Source of the DNA: Sanguibacter suaedae
Lineage (GTDB): Bacteria; Actinomycetota; Actinomycetes; Actinomycetales; Cellulomonadaceae
Direction of reading: 5' to 3'
Length of the DNA stretch: 64,000 nucleotides
NCBI RefSeq assembly: GCF_016342785.1
Contig: NZ_JAEINH010000002.1
Coordinates: 158,019 to 222,018, forward strand
In this document: in pieces, positions 27,014 to 35,501 of the stretch
Layout: every line of letters starts with the position of its first letter
Numbering within the stretch: the first letter of the stretch is position 1
Position numbers and translations under genes: made by a program
Notes under the pieces: model-generated
What the model was told of the DNA's origin: nothing
Database searches by the model: none
The model's input: only the letters and a program-made list of their open reading frames with translations

Positions 27014-28945
27014 GTGGCTCCTCCCTCGACCTCTCCGTCGTCCGCCTCGTCCGTGCTCCCACCAGCGCCTCCCGTCGGCGACGTCGCCGCGGCCGTCGCC
27101 GAGACCCGGGGCGGTGGCGCGTCCGCGGCCCCGGAGGCCCTGGAGGTCCTCGGTCGGGTGTTCGGGTACGACGCGTTCCGCGGCGACCAGGCGGAGATCA
27201 TCGACACCGTGGTCGCGGGCGGGGACGCCCTCGTCCTCATGCCGACCGGTGGCGGCAAGTCCCTGTGCTACCAGGTGCCTGCGCTGGTGCGCCCCGGGGT
27301 GGGCGTGGTGGTGTCACCGCTCATCGCGCTCATGCAGGACCAGGTGGACGCCCTGTCCGCGCTCGGCGTGCGGGCCGGGTTCCTCAACTCGACCCAGTCC
27401 CCGCCGGAGCGTCGCGCGGTCGAGCAGGCGTTCGTCGACGGTGACCTCGACCTCCTGTACCTCGCACCCGAGCGGCTGCGCGTGCCGGAGACCCTGGCGC
27501 TGCTCGACCGGGGCACCGTGTCGCTGTTCGCCATCGACGAGGCGCACTGCGTGTCCCAGTGGGGGCACGACTTCCGGCCCGACTACCTGCGGCTGTCCGT
27601 CCTCCACGAGCGGTGGCCCGACGTCCCGCGGATCGCCCTCACCGCGACCGCGACCCGCACCACGCACGCCGAGATCGCGGAGCGCCTGGACCTCACCCGG
27701 GCCCGCCACTTCGTCGCGAGCTTCGACCGGCCCAACATCCGGTACCGCGTGGTGGCCAAGGCGAACCCGCGCGCCCAGCTCCTCGAGCTCCTGCGCACGG
27801 AGCACCCCGGCGACGCAGGCATCGTGTACTGCCTGTCCCGCAGCTCCGTGGAGCAGACGGCCGAGCACCTCGTCGCGCACGGGATCCCGGCGCTGCCGTA
27901 CCACGCAGGCCTGGACGCCCGCGTGCGCGCCGCGAACCAGTCCCGCTTCCTCCGGGAGGACGGGATCGTCATGGTGGCGACCATCGCCTTCGGGATGGGC
28001 ATCGACAAGCCCGACGTCCGGTTCGTCGCCCACCTCGACCTCCCCAAGTCCGTCGAGGGGTACTACCAGGAGACGGGGCGCGCCGGGCGTGACGGGCAGC
28101 CCTCGACGGCGTGGCTCGCCTACGGCCTGCAGGACGTCGTGCAGCAGCGACGCATGATCGACTCCTCCGAGGGCGACGCCGCCCACCGGCGGGCACTGTC
28201 CGCGCACCTCGACGCCATGCTCGCGCTGTGCGAGACCGTCGAGTGCCGCCGCGTGCAGCTCCTCGCGTACTTCGGGCAGGAGTCCGGGCCGTGCGGCAAC
28301 TGCGACACGTGCCTCGCGCCACCCGAGACGTGGGACGGGACCGTGCCCGCCCAGAAGCTCCTCTCCACCGTCGTGCGCCTCGAGCGCGACCGCGGGCAGA
28401 GGTACGGGGCGGGGCACCTGGTCGACATCCTCCTCGGCAAGGAGACGCCCCGCGTGACCCAGCTGGGGCACACGTCGCTCACCACCTTCGGCATCGGGTC
28501 GGACCTCACCGACACGGAGTGGCGAGGTGTGGTCCGTCAGCTCCTCGCCCGCGGCCTCCTCGGGGTCGACGGCGACGGGTACGGCACGCTCTGCCTCACC
28601 CCGGCGAGCGCCGACGTCCTGGCGGGCGCCCGCACGGTCGCGCTGCGCCGGGAGGCGGCGCGCCCGTCGCGCGCCGCCAGGACCCGCGCCTCCCGGGGGG
28701 CCGCCGTCGTGGACCTCGCACCGGGTGCCGCTGCGATCTTCGAGCGGTTGCGTGCGTGGCGGGCGGCCACGGCCAAGGAGCAGGGCGTCCCCGCCTACGT
28801 CGTCTTCCACGACGCGACCCTGCGGGAGATCGCGACACGACAGCCGTCGACCCTCGACGAGCTCGGCACGGTGAGCGGCGTCGGTGCGGCCAAGCTGGAG
28901 AAGTTCGGCGCAGGTGTCCTCGCGGCGCTCACGGACGAGGGGTAG
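27014..28945 (+). CDS. recQ: ATP-dependent DNA helicase RecQ
   Basis: A 643-residue RecQ. After a Ser/Pro/Ala-rich head, the helicase core has Walker A TGGGKS (Lys82), [23 protein letters not shown] and the arginine-finger motif [15 protein letters not shown]. The RecQ C-terminal zinc site is CxxC-like ([13 protein letters not shown]), followed by a winged helix and an HRDC domain (about the last 80 residues, ending [13 protein letters not shown]). It unwinds 3'-tailed DNA in recombination and repair. The GTG start is 84 bases from the divergent dehydrogenase gene. A longer reading frame exists upstream but would run into the divergent promoter region. Confidence 0.95.
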   Translation: MAPPSTSPSSASSVLPPAPPVGDVAAAVAETRGGGASAAPEALEVLGRVFGYDAFRGDQAEIIDTVVAGGDALVLMPTGGGKSLCYQVPALVRPGVGVVVSPLIALMQDQVDALSALGVRAGFLNSTQSPPERRAVEQAFVDGDLDLLYLAPERLRVPETLALLDRGTVSLFAIDEAHCVSQWGHDFRPDYLRLSVLHERWPDVPRIALTATATRTTHAEIAERLDLTRARHFVASFDRPNIRYRVVAKANPRAQLLELLRTEHPGDAGIVYCLSRSSVEQTAEHLVAHGIPALPYHAGLDARVRAANQSRFLREDGIVMVATIAFGMGIDKPDVRFVAHLDLPKSVEGYYQETGRAGRDGQPSTAWLAYGLQDVVQQRRMIDSSEGDAAHRRALSAHLDAMLALCETVECRRVQLLAYFGQESGPCGNCDTCLAPPETWDGTVPAQKLLSTVVRLERDRGQRYGAGHLVDILLGKETPRVTQLGHTSLTTFGIGSDLTDTEWRGVVRQLLARGLLGVDGDGYGTLCLTPASADVLAGARTVALRREAARPSRAARTRASRGAAVVDLAPGAAAIFERLRAWRAATAKEQGVPAYVVFHDATLREIATRQPSTLDELGTVSGVGAAKLEKFGAGVLAALTDEG

Positions 28946-29094
28946 CGCCCGGTGCTCGGCGCCTCGTGGGGGTGTCGTGCACGTCGCACGAAACCCGTGC
29001 CCTGCCGTTCCGCGAGTGCGTAGGATCATCCTCACGTGAGCGAGTCGATCGCTCCGTGCGGGGGCGCACGAGCGACGATGCAGGGAGAACCGAC

Positions 29095-29361
29095 ATGGCC
29101 AAGCTGGAGATCACGGTGTGCGACGTGTGCAGCGCGCTCGACCGGTCCACCACGGCGGTCGTGCTCGGCGCCCACGGCCGCTCCGTCGCCCTCGACCTCT
29201 GCGACGAGCACGCGGAACCGGTGACCCGGCTCATGGTCCTCGCGCAGCCGTCCGGCGGGCCCGACGACGTCGCACCGCAGATCGTGACGCTCGCGACCGA
29301 CCCGACCAGGCGCGGGCCGCGGCTGCGCAGCGTGGACGGGACCCCTCCCCAGCACCACTGA
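29095..29361 (+). CDS. Small zinc-finger-like protein of unknown function
   Basis: An 88-residue protein, not recognised. Two Cys/His pairs, CDVC and CDEH, stand 31 residues apart, with a beta-strand-rich stretch between them (LEITVCDVCSALDRSTTAVV, VLGAHGRSVALDL), the geometry of a treble-clef or zinc ribbon. The last third is Pro/Arg rich and disordered. The ATG follows AGGGAGAACC. Between recQ and this gene are 149 bases with no other gene. The small size and lack of a helicase or binding motif give no function. Confidence 0.65.
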   Translation: MAKLEITVCDVCSALDRSTTAVVLGAHGRSVALDLCDEHAEPVTRLMVLAQPSGGPDDVAPQIVTLATDPTRRGPRLRSVDGTPPQHH

Positions 29362-29405
29362 CGACCGGGTAGGGTGCGACGCACCCTCGACACCCTGGAG
29401 CCACC

Positions 29406-29969
29406 GTGAGCCTCGCACGCATCGAACGTTTCGCCGTCCGTCAGAAGCTCACGATGATGGTCAACCGCTACGCCGTCCACGCGCTGGGACCGGACGACGA
29501 GCTCGGCCCGCTCCTCGCCGTCGCGCAGCAGAAGCGGCTCGCGTTCAAGGAGCAGGTGACGTTCTTCACCGACGACTCCCGGTCGACGCCCGTCTTCTCC
29601 TTCAAGGCGCGGCAGGCGATCGACCTGGCGGCCACGTACGACGTCATGGATGCCGCAGGGCAGCCCGTCGGTCTGTTCAAGAAGGACTTCGGCAGCTCGC
29701 TGCTGCGGTCCACGTGGAACCTCGAGGCCGCGGGCGTGACCGCCCGGGGTCAGGAGCGCAACGCGCTCGTCGCCGTCGTCCGGCGCGTCGTGAACCTCCC
29801 GTTCGCGTACCACTTCGACTTCCACGACCCGGCCGGGAACCTCGTCCTGTCCGTCGAGCGCCAGTTCTCGCTGCGCGACCGCTACACCGTGACGGTCCCT
29901 GGTGGACGCCTCGACGGGAGGGTCGCGGCCGCGATGGCGGTCGGGCTCGACGCGCTCCAGGGGCGGTAG
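29406..29969 (+). CDS. LURP-one-related protein
   Basis: A 187-residue protein of the LURP-one/Tubby-like scramblase-related fold: beta-strands with the conserved FKEQVTFFTDDSRSTPVF and YHFDFHDPAGNLVLSVERQ. The start is a GTG just after a short intergenic space of 44 bases. No catalytic residues are visible; bacterial members are uncharacterised and may bind lipids. It could be expressed with the small zinc-finger gene before it. Confidence 0.7.
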   Translation: MSLARIERFAVRQKLTMMVNRYAVHALGPDDELGPLLAVAQQKRLAFKEQVTFFTDDSRSTPVFSFKARQAIDLAATYDVMDAAGQPVGLFKKDFGSSLLRSTWNLEAAGVTARGQERNALVAVVRRVVNLPFAYHFDFHDPAGNLVLSVERQFSLRDRYTVTVPGGRLDGRVAAAMAVGLDALQGR

Positions 29970-29994
29970 GTCCTCGGCACGGGTGGCCGCCGCT

Positions 29995-30034
29995 GTTCCG
30001 ACCTGTTCCGACCTCGTCCGACCTCGTCCGACGG
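29995..30034. repeat. Four-copy decamer tandem repeat
   Basis: The decamer GTTCCGACCT recurs four times as GTTCCGACCT, GTTCCGACCT, CGTCCGACCT, CGTCCGACGG with a 10-bp period. The 10-bp spacing places copies on the same DNA face. It lies between the LURP-like gene and the GlsB gene, about 120 bases upstream of the latter's probable promoter. Confidence 0.75.
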
Positions 30035-30153
30035 TCCGCACCACCGGGCCCCGGTGACAGGACTTCCTACCCGCATACCGCAGGTAGGTGGCGCGCGTCA
30101 CAGAGCCCTCGTTCGACATGCGGACCTCGGGTGAACCTGTCACGCTTTGGGGG

Positions 30154-30181
30154 TTGACATTCGAAGACGTCGTGATCTAAG
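30154..30181 (+). promoter_or_regulatory. Promoter of the GlsB-type gene
   Basis: A perfect -35 TTGACA is followed by a 16-base spacer and TCTAAG (four of six matches to the -10 consensus). The 5' UTR would be about 20 bases, with AGGAGG before the ATG. Confidence 0.55.
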
Positions 30182-30208
30182 CGACGCCACACTACGAGGA
30201 GGCCTCAC

Positions 30209-30475
30209 ATGGTTGAGCTCATCGGTCTGATCATCTTCGGTGCTGTCATCGGAGCCCTCGCACGGCTGTTCATGAAGGGCTCACAGCCCATCGGCATCCT
30301 CTGGACCATCCTGCTCGGCGCGCTCGGTGCGCTCGCAGGGTCCTTCCTCGCGGGCCTCATCGGCGTCGAGGACACCGCCGGCATCGACTGGATCCGCTGG
30401 ATCATCTCCATCGTCATGGCGATCGTCTTCATCTCGATCTACATGGGCGCGACGAACAAGAGCTCGCGCCGCTGA
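30209..30475 (+). CDS. GlsB/YeaQ/YmgE-family membrane protein
   Basis: An 88-residue protein of three predicted transmembrane helices with Gly motifs GAVIGALARLFMKG and ALGALAGSFLAG, as in the transglycosylase-associated (GlsB/YeaQ/YmgE) family. Such proteins are induced by stress in enterococci and E. coli, with no known biochemistry. It ends in a Lys/Ser/Arg tail. A strong AGGAGG ribosome-binding site and nearby -35 point to a single-gene transcript. Confidence 0.9.
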   Translation: MVELIGLIIFGAVIGALARLFMKGSQPIGILWTILLGALGALAGSFLAGLIGVEDTAGIDWIRWIISIVMAIVFISIYMGATNKSSRR

Positions 30476-30514
30476 TCCTGCACCACCCCGCCGGGCTCGA
30501 CGCCCGGTCCCGCA

Positions 30515-30547
30515 CGAGGGCCGTCCGCACCACGCGGGCGGCCCTCG
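30515..30547. terminator. Bidirectional terminator after the GlsB-type gene
   Basis: Arms CGAGGGCCGTCCGC and GCGGGCGGCCCTCG form a 14-bp stem with one G-U and a 5-base loop (ACCAC) between convergent genes. A shorter inverted repeat (CCGGGC..GCCCGG) precedes it. Confidence 0.7.
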
Positions 30548-30580
30548 TCGTCGGTCCGGCCGGGGCGCCGCCCGCCCCGC

Positions 30581-31498
30581 TCACCGCAGGAGCGCGGCCA
30601 CCGCGACGAGCACCGGGGCCGCGCCCAGCGTCGTGACGAAGATCGTGTCCCGCGCGAGGACCTCGCCGCGTCCGTAGCGCTGGGCGTAGACGAAGACGTT
30701 CTGGGCGGTGGGCAGCGAGGCGAGGGCGACCACCACGAAGAGATCGTGCGCGGACAGCCCCAGCGCATGTCCCCCAGCCCACGCGAGCACCGGCATGACG
30801 ACGAGCTTGAGGGCCGACGCGAGGACGACGTCCTGTCGGCCCGACCCGGGCTGCAGGACGCGCTTCCCGTGGAGCGAGATCCCGTAGGCGATGAGCATGA
30901 GCGGCACGGCGGCCGCGCCGACGATGCGGAAGGGCTCCATCACCGGCGCGGGCACCACGACGCCCGTGAGCGCCACGAGGAGCCCGAGCGCCGACCCGAC
31001 GATGATCGGGTTGCGCAGAGGTTGCGTCACGAGACGCCCCAGGGAGACCCGCCCCCGGGCCTGGGCGTCGAGCACGGCGAGCCCCAGCGGCGCGAAGACG
31101 AGCAGCTGCACGAGGACCACCGGGGCCGCGTAGGCGGGGTCGCCCAGCACGTAGACCGCCACCGGGATCCCGATGTTGTTCGCGTTGACGTAGCCCGCGG
31201 AGAGCGCGCCCACGACGGTCTCGGAGACCCCGCGGCGCCACGCCAGGCCCGCGACGAGCGCGTGGATCACGAAGGTGAGCACCGCCGCTCCCGCGGAGAC
31301 GGCCAGGAGCGGGGAGAAGAGGTCCCCGACGGACGCGTCGGCGAGGACCGTGAAGAGCAGGCACGGGGCGAGCACGAAGAACACGAGCCGGGCGAGCACC
31401 GGGCGACCGTGGTCGCCGAGGAGGTCCGTGCGCCCGACGGCGTACCCGACACCGATCACCGTCGCGATGATCGCGAAACCTGTCAGGACCCCCAGCAC
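30581..31498 (-). CDS. AEC-family (auxin efflux carrier) transporter
   Basis: A 305-residue membrane protein of about ten helices with the AEC pattern: ALSAGYVNANNIGIPVAVYV in the first half and LASLPTAQNVFVYAQRYG in the second, both containing the conserved Asn/Gly discontinuous-helix region. Bacterial members move malate, malonate or other organic acids by secondary transport. Monocistronic as far as visible; neighbours do not suggest a substrate. Confidence 0.9.
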   Translation of the reverse strand: MLGVLTGFAIIATVIGVGYAVGRTDLLGDHGRPVLARLVFFVLAPCLLFTVLADASVGDLFSPLLAVSAGAAVLTFVIHALVAGLAWRRGVSETVVGALSAGYVNANNIGIPVAVYVLGDPAYAAPVVLVQLLVFAPLGLAVLDAQARGRVSLGRLVTQPLRNPIIVGSALGLLVALTGVVVPAPVMEPFRIVGAAAVPLMLIAYGISLHGKRVLQPGSGRQDVVLASALKLVVMPVLAWAGGHALGLSAHDLFVVVALASLPTAQNVFVYAQRYGRGEVLARDTIFVTTLGAAPVLVAVAALLR

Positions 31499-31555
31499 CG
31501 GGTCATCCTCGCACCCGGGCGCGGCCTCGCCCGGGACGCCGGGCGGGTGCGGCGC

Positions 31556-31795
31556 TCAGGCCCACGTCTCCACGACGTCGACGTCCCACACGAAGCCGTC
31601 GAGGACCTCGCCCGCGTGCTGTGACGCGGCGACCGACGCCGTCGTCCCGTCCGGGGCCTCACCGGGCACGGTGAACACCACGCGGTCCGGGAGGACCTCC
31701 GGGTCACCCTGCGCCTGCAGGGCGTCGGCCATCCCCGCCACGGTGTCGTCGTCGAGGTCGTCGCGCACGGTGATCCGTGCGATGTAGGTCGCCAC
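31556..31795 (-). CDS. Small hypothetical protein
   Basis: A 79-residue cytoplasmic protein, not recognised. It starts VATYIARITVRDDLDDDTVA and continues with an alternating strand-helix pattern (PDRVVFTVPGEAPDGTTASV) that looks like a small alpha/beta ferredoxin-like fold. The GTG follows GGATGGTGG. It is divergent from the threonine aldolase gene, 60 bases away, and 57 bases upstream of the AEC transporter. Confidence 0.6.
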   Translation of the reverse strand: MATYIARITVRDDLDDDTVAGMADALQAQGDPEVLPDRVVFTVPGEAPDGTTASVAASQHAGEVLDGFVWDVDVVETWA

Positions 31796-31855
31796 GCCAC
31801 CATCCAACCACCGGGCCCGGCGGGGTGCGCACCACGTCCGCCGCTGCCACCTAGA

Positions 31856-32917
31856 GTGAGTCACGTGCAGCACTCCTTCGCCTCCGACAACTACGCCGGC
31901 ACCCACCCCGAGGTCCTTGCGGCGCTCGTGGAGGCCAACACCGGCCACGCCCGCGCCTACGGTGCCGACCCGTGGACGGCACGCCTCCAGGACGTCGTCC
32001 GCGGGCACTTCGGTGACCAGGCCACCGCCTACCCGGTGTTCAACGGCACGGGCGCCAACGTCGTCGCCCTCACATCGATGCTGCCCCGCTGGGGCGCCGT
32101 CGTCACGAGCAGGCACGCCCACATCCACAACGACGAGAACGCTGCGCCCGAGCGCGTCGGCGGTCTCAAGCTCCTTCCCGTCGACGCGCCCGACGGGAAG
32201 CTCACCGTCGACGCCGTCGACGAGGAGGCGTGGGGCTGGGGCGACCAGCACCGCGCGCAGCCGCTCGCCGTCTCCCTCACGCAGTCCACCGAGCTCGGCA
32301 CCGTCTACACCCCCGACGAGATCGCGGTGCTCACCGAGCACGCCCACGCCGCAGGTATGCGCGTCCACATGGACGGGGCGCGCGTCGCCAACGCGGCCGC
32401 GGCCCTCGGGCTCCCCCTGCGGGCCCTGACCACCGACGTGGGCGTCGACGTCCTGAGCCTGGGTGGCACCAAGAACGGGCTCCTCTTCGGGGAGGCCGTC
32501 GTCGTCCTCGACCCCGCCGCCGTCGACGGCGTCGACTACGTGCGCAAGATGACCATGCAGCTCACCTCGAAGATGCGCTTCGTCTCCGCACAGCTGCTCG
32601 CGGTCCTCGACGGCGACCTGTGGTCGCGCTCCGCTGGGCACGCCAACGCCATGGCCGCGCGGTTGCGCCGCGGTCTCGAGGAGCTCGTGACGGACGGTCG
32701 TGCGCCCGGTCTCGCCCTCACGCAGCCGACGCAGGCGAACGTCGTCTTCGCGACGGTCCCGGCAGGCGCCGCGGACCGGCTCCGGGAGCACGCCGCGTTC
32801 TACGACTGGGACGCACCTCGCCGCGAGGTGCGCTGGATGTGCTCCTTCGACACCACCGAGGAGCACGTGGACGACTTCGTGGCGGCCGTGGGCCGCGAGC
32901 TCGACCCGAGCCGCTGA
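31856..32917 (+). CDS. Low-specificity L-threonine aldolase
   Basis: A 353-residue PLP enzyme splitting L-threonine (or allo-threonine) into glycine and acetaldehyde. The family opening SFASDNYAGTHPEVLAAL, the HIHNDENAAPE region, HMDGARVANA (Asp for the PLP ring) and the Schiff-base Lys206 in GGTKNG are all present. Two GTG starts are close together; I take the first. A CTAGAGT before it could be a -10 element with a leaderless or near-leaderless transcript, but that is weak. Confidence 0.92.
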   Translation: MSHVQHSFASDNYAGTHPEVLAALVEANTGHARAYGADPWTARLQDVVRGHFGDQATAYPVFNGTGANVVALTSMLPRWGAVVTSRHAHIHNDENAAPERVGGLKLLPVDAPDGKLTVDAVDEEAWGWGDQHRAQPLAVSLTQSTELGTVYTPDEIAVLTEHAHAAGMRVHMDGARVANAAAALGLPLRALTTDVGVDVLSLGGTKNGLLFGEAVVVLDPAAVDGVDYVRKMTMQLTSKMRFVSAQLLAVLDGDLWSRSAGHANAMAARLRRGLEELVTDGRAPGLALTQPTQANVVFATVPAGAADRLREHAAFYDWDAPRREVRWMCSFDTTEEHVDDFVAAVGRELDPSR

Positions 32918-32921
32918 GACC

Positions 32922-32953
32922 GTCCGGCGGGCGCTGACCGGCGCCCGCCGGAC
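32922..32953. terminator. Bidirectional terminator
   Basis: Perfect 13-nt arms GTCCGGCGGGCGC and GCGCCCGCCGGAC with a 6-base loop lie between the ends of the threonine aldolase and the minus-strand G6PD genes. Confidence 0.75.
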
Positions 32954-32962
32954 GAGGGACGG

Positions 32963-34399
32963 TCAGCTGCCGAGGACCCACCCCACGGGCTCTGCGAGCC
33001 GTCGGGCGTCTTCCGGCCCCCAGGACCCGGGAGCGTAGGGCAGGGGAGCGGGCCGCCGGTCCCCGAGGAGCGGCTCGAAGGCGTCCCAGGCGGCGGCGAG
33101 CCCCTCGGCCGTCGTGAACAGGGTGCGGTCCCCGGTCACCACGTCGTGCAGCAGGGACGCGTAGGGGGACAGCGGGTCGCCCGGAGTCACGTCGTCGAGC
33201 GCGAGCCGCGCCGTGCCGGTGCCCAGCGCGAGGTCGGGCCCGGGACGCTTCACGGTCGTCGTCACCTCGATGGCGCCGTCACCCTTGAGCGACAGGCTGA
33301 TCCGCCCGGGCCCCACGGGCTCGCCGAACAGCTGTTCCGGGGTCCGCAGCACCAGGGTGACGCGCTGCGCGGACGCCGCCATGCGCTTGCCGGTGCGCAG
33401 CAGGAACGGGACGTCCCGCCACCGGTCGTTGTCGATCCACAGACGGGCCGCGACGAACGTGTCGGTCCCGGACTCGTCGTCGACCTCCTCGATGTCCCGG
33501 TAGCCGTCGAACTGGCCCAGGACGACGTCGTTCTCGGGGTCGAGCGGGCGGAAGCAACGCATCACGGCCTCGCGCGCGGGACCCACGTGGTCGGCGTCCA
33601 GGCCGTGCGGGGGCTCCATCGCGACCTCTGCCGCCACCTGGAACAGGTGGGTGACGATCATGTCGAGCGCGGCCCCGGTCGCGTCGTAGAACTCTGCGCG
33701 CTGGGCGACGTCGAGCTCCTCGGGGACGTCGATCTGCACCTGCTCGACGTGCGTCCTGTCCCACACCCCGCCGAACAGCTCGTTCGCGAACCGCAGGACG
33801 TGGAGGTTCTGCGTGGCCTCCTTCCCGAGGAAGTGGTCGATCCGGTAGATCTGGTCCTCCTCGAGCACGGACCGCACGAGCTCGTCGAGGTCGCGGAAGG
33901 ACTCGGGCGACGTGCCGTACGGCTTCTCGTAGACCACGCGGGAACCGTCGAGGAGACCGTGGGCGTCGAGCGCCAGGGTCAGCGGCTCGAAGGCGGACGG
34001 CGGGACGGCGAGGTAGTGGACGACGAGGGCTTGCTGGTCGTCGTCGCCGAGCTCGTCCCGCAGTCGCAGGAGGATCTCCGTGAGGTCGCCCGGGTCGTCC
34101 TCCGTGACCTCCTTCGCGAAGGCGACGTGGGGCACGAGCTCCTCCGCCGGGGCGGTGCGCAGCCCCGCGTCACCGAACTCCTCGAGCGACTCCCGCACAA
34201 GGTCCGCGAACTCGTCGTCGCTGATGGGGTGACGGCCCGTACCCACGAGCGCCCAGTCGCGGGGCAGCAGGCCGTGCCCCGCGAGCTCCGCGAGGCCGGG
34301 GAGGACCATGCGGCGTGCCAGGTCGCCGCGTGCTCCGTGGAGGACGAGGAGGAGCGGCTGGTCGGTGGTGGTCTGCGGTGTGTCGGCAGGTGCAGGCAT
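32963..34399 (-). CDS. Glucose-6-phosphate dehydrogenase family protein, divergent
   Basis: A 478-residue G6PD homologue. The NADP loop reads GARGDLARRMVLPG where canonical enzymes have GASGDL..RKL; the Lys aligned with Lys21 of the Leuconostoc enzyme is Met. EKPYGTS is present (EKPFG), and the active-site motif is RIDHFLGKE rather than RIDHYLGKE. Canonical G6PDs make 6-phosphogluconolactone and NADPH in the pentose-phosphate pathway; these changes suggest a paralogue with altered activity or cofactor use. It stands alone, without opcA, tal or tkt. ATG chosen by GAGGGAG upstream. Confidence 0.8.
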   Translation of the reverse strand: MPAPADTPQTTTDQPLLLVLHGARGDLARRMVLPGLAELAGHGLLPRDWALVGTGRHPISDDEFADLVRESLEEFGDAGLRTAPAEELVPHVAFAKEVTEDDPGDLTEILLRLRDELGDDDQQALVVHYLAVPPSAFEPLTLALDAHGLLDGSRVVYEKPYGTSPESFRDLDELVRSVLEEDQIYRIDHFLGKEATQNLHVLRFANELFGGVWDRTHVEQVQIDVPEELDVAQRAEFYDATGAALDMIVTHLFQVAAEVAMEPPHGLDADHVGPAREAVMRCFRPLDPENDVVLGQFDGYRDIEEVDDESGTDTFVAARLWIDNDRWRDVPFLLRTGKRMAASAQRVTLVLRTPEQLFGEPVGPGRISLSLKGDGAIEVTTTVKRPGPDLALGTGTARLALDDVTPGDPLSPYASLLHDVVTGDRTLFTTAEGLAAAWDAFEPLLGDRRPAPLPYAPGSWGPEDARRLAEPVGWVLGS

Positions 34400-34534
34400 G
34401 GGGCTCCCTCGGGTCGGTCGACGGGTCCCCTCCACGCTACGGGCGACGACGAGGGCGTGCCCGGCGAGTGGTGCACGACGAGGGCCGTGCGCCGCTCGCC
34501 GGACCGACCGGCAGGGCTCCGCGGTTCCCGGGCG

Positions 34535-35407
34535 TCAGACCGTGTCGGCGAGCGCCAGCTCGAGGAGTCGCAGCGCACCGGCGCGGGACTCCGCTGCACC
34601 GATGAACCCGGCCTTGTGGCAGAAGACGGAGTCGGGCACACCGGTGACCGCGGCGAGCTCGCCCCCGGTCAGCCCGCGCCAGGCCTGCGGCAGCTCCTTG
34701 CGCGACCCGTACTGCGACCCCTCCGGACGGACGGTCTGGATGGTCCACCCGCCCGAGGCGCCGGGGAAGAGCGTGAAGAGGAGGTCGGGCTGCTTGGTGG
34801 CGATGCCGCCGTGCGGGACGAACCGCTCCAGGACGACGTAGCGCTTGTCGGGGCTCGCGGCGTACGCCGTGAGGAAGTCGCGCTCCGCGGCGATCGCCCC
34901 CGCGTAGCGGGCCCGCAGACGCAGGAGGAGCTGCGTCGCGAGACCGACTGCCACCTCGAACTGCGAGTCGAAGTCCTCGCCCTCGACGAGCGGGTTGAAG
35001 AGCCCGAGATACTCCGAGACGTCGAAGGGGTAGGTGCCGTAGTCGTTGACGGTGTAGAGGTCCTGGCCGTTGTCGACTGCGTCGACGGCTGTCACCAGGC
35101 GGGAGTCGATCTTCTGCCACACGGCCTCGTCGCCGTCGCAGAACTCCTTGCCGTACTGCTGCCAGAGCAGCCCGAACGCCGAGTAGAGGATGCCGCTCTC
35201 GCGCGCCCCGGAGCTCAGCTGGTGGTGGTCGAAGCGTCGGGTCGCAGGGTCGAACAGGCCGCCGACGTCGAGGACGACGTCCGCCTCCCCGAGCCGGTCC
35301 GCGTCGCGCGTGCGGACCACCTCTGCGTCCGGGTGCAGGTGCTTGAGGAGCGCGACGCCGAGCACGTCGTCCGCGTGGAACTTGCCGTTGTGGGTTGCGA
35401 TGATCAC
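34535..35407 (-). CDS. MYG1-family (UPF0160) protein
   Basis: A 290-residue member of the MYG1 family with DHH-like metal-site segments: IIATHNGKFHADDVLGVALL, DVGGLFDPATRRFDHHQ and SGILYSAFGLLWQQYG. The eukaryotic homologue is an exonuclease of mitochondrial/nuclear RNA; bacterial function is unproven, though the same phosphoesterase fold is expected. Gap to the G6PD gene is 135 bases with no other gene. Confidence 0.88.
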   Translation of the reverse strand: MIIATHNGKFHADDVLGVALLKHLHPDAEVVRTRDADRLGEADVVLDVGGLFDPATRRFDHHQLSSGARESGILYSAFGLLWQQYGKEFCDGDEAVWQKIDSRLVTAVDAVDNGQDLYTVNDYGTYPFDVSEYLGLFNPLVEGEDFDSQFEVAVGLATQLLLRLRARYAGAIAAERDFLTAYAASPDKRYVVLERFVPHGGIATKQPDLLFTLFPGASGGWTIQTVRPEGSQYGSRKELPQAWRGLTGGELAAVTGVPDSVFCHKAGFIGAAESRAGALRLLELALADTV

Positions 35408-35501
35408 GCCCGAAGCCTACGGGGCGGTACCCACGAGGCCCCCTCGGCCACGAGCGGCGCGCAGGGCGGTGCCGTGGTCGAGAGGGCCTCGTGGTCCGGG
35501 G

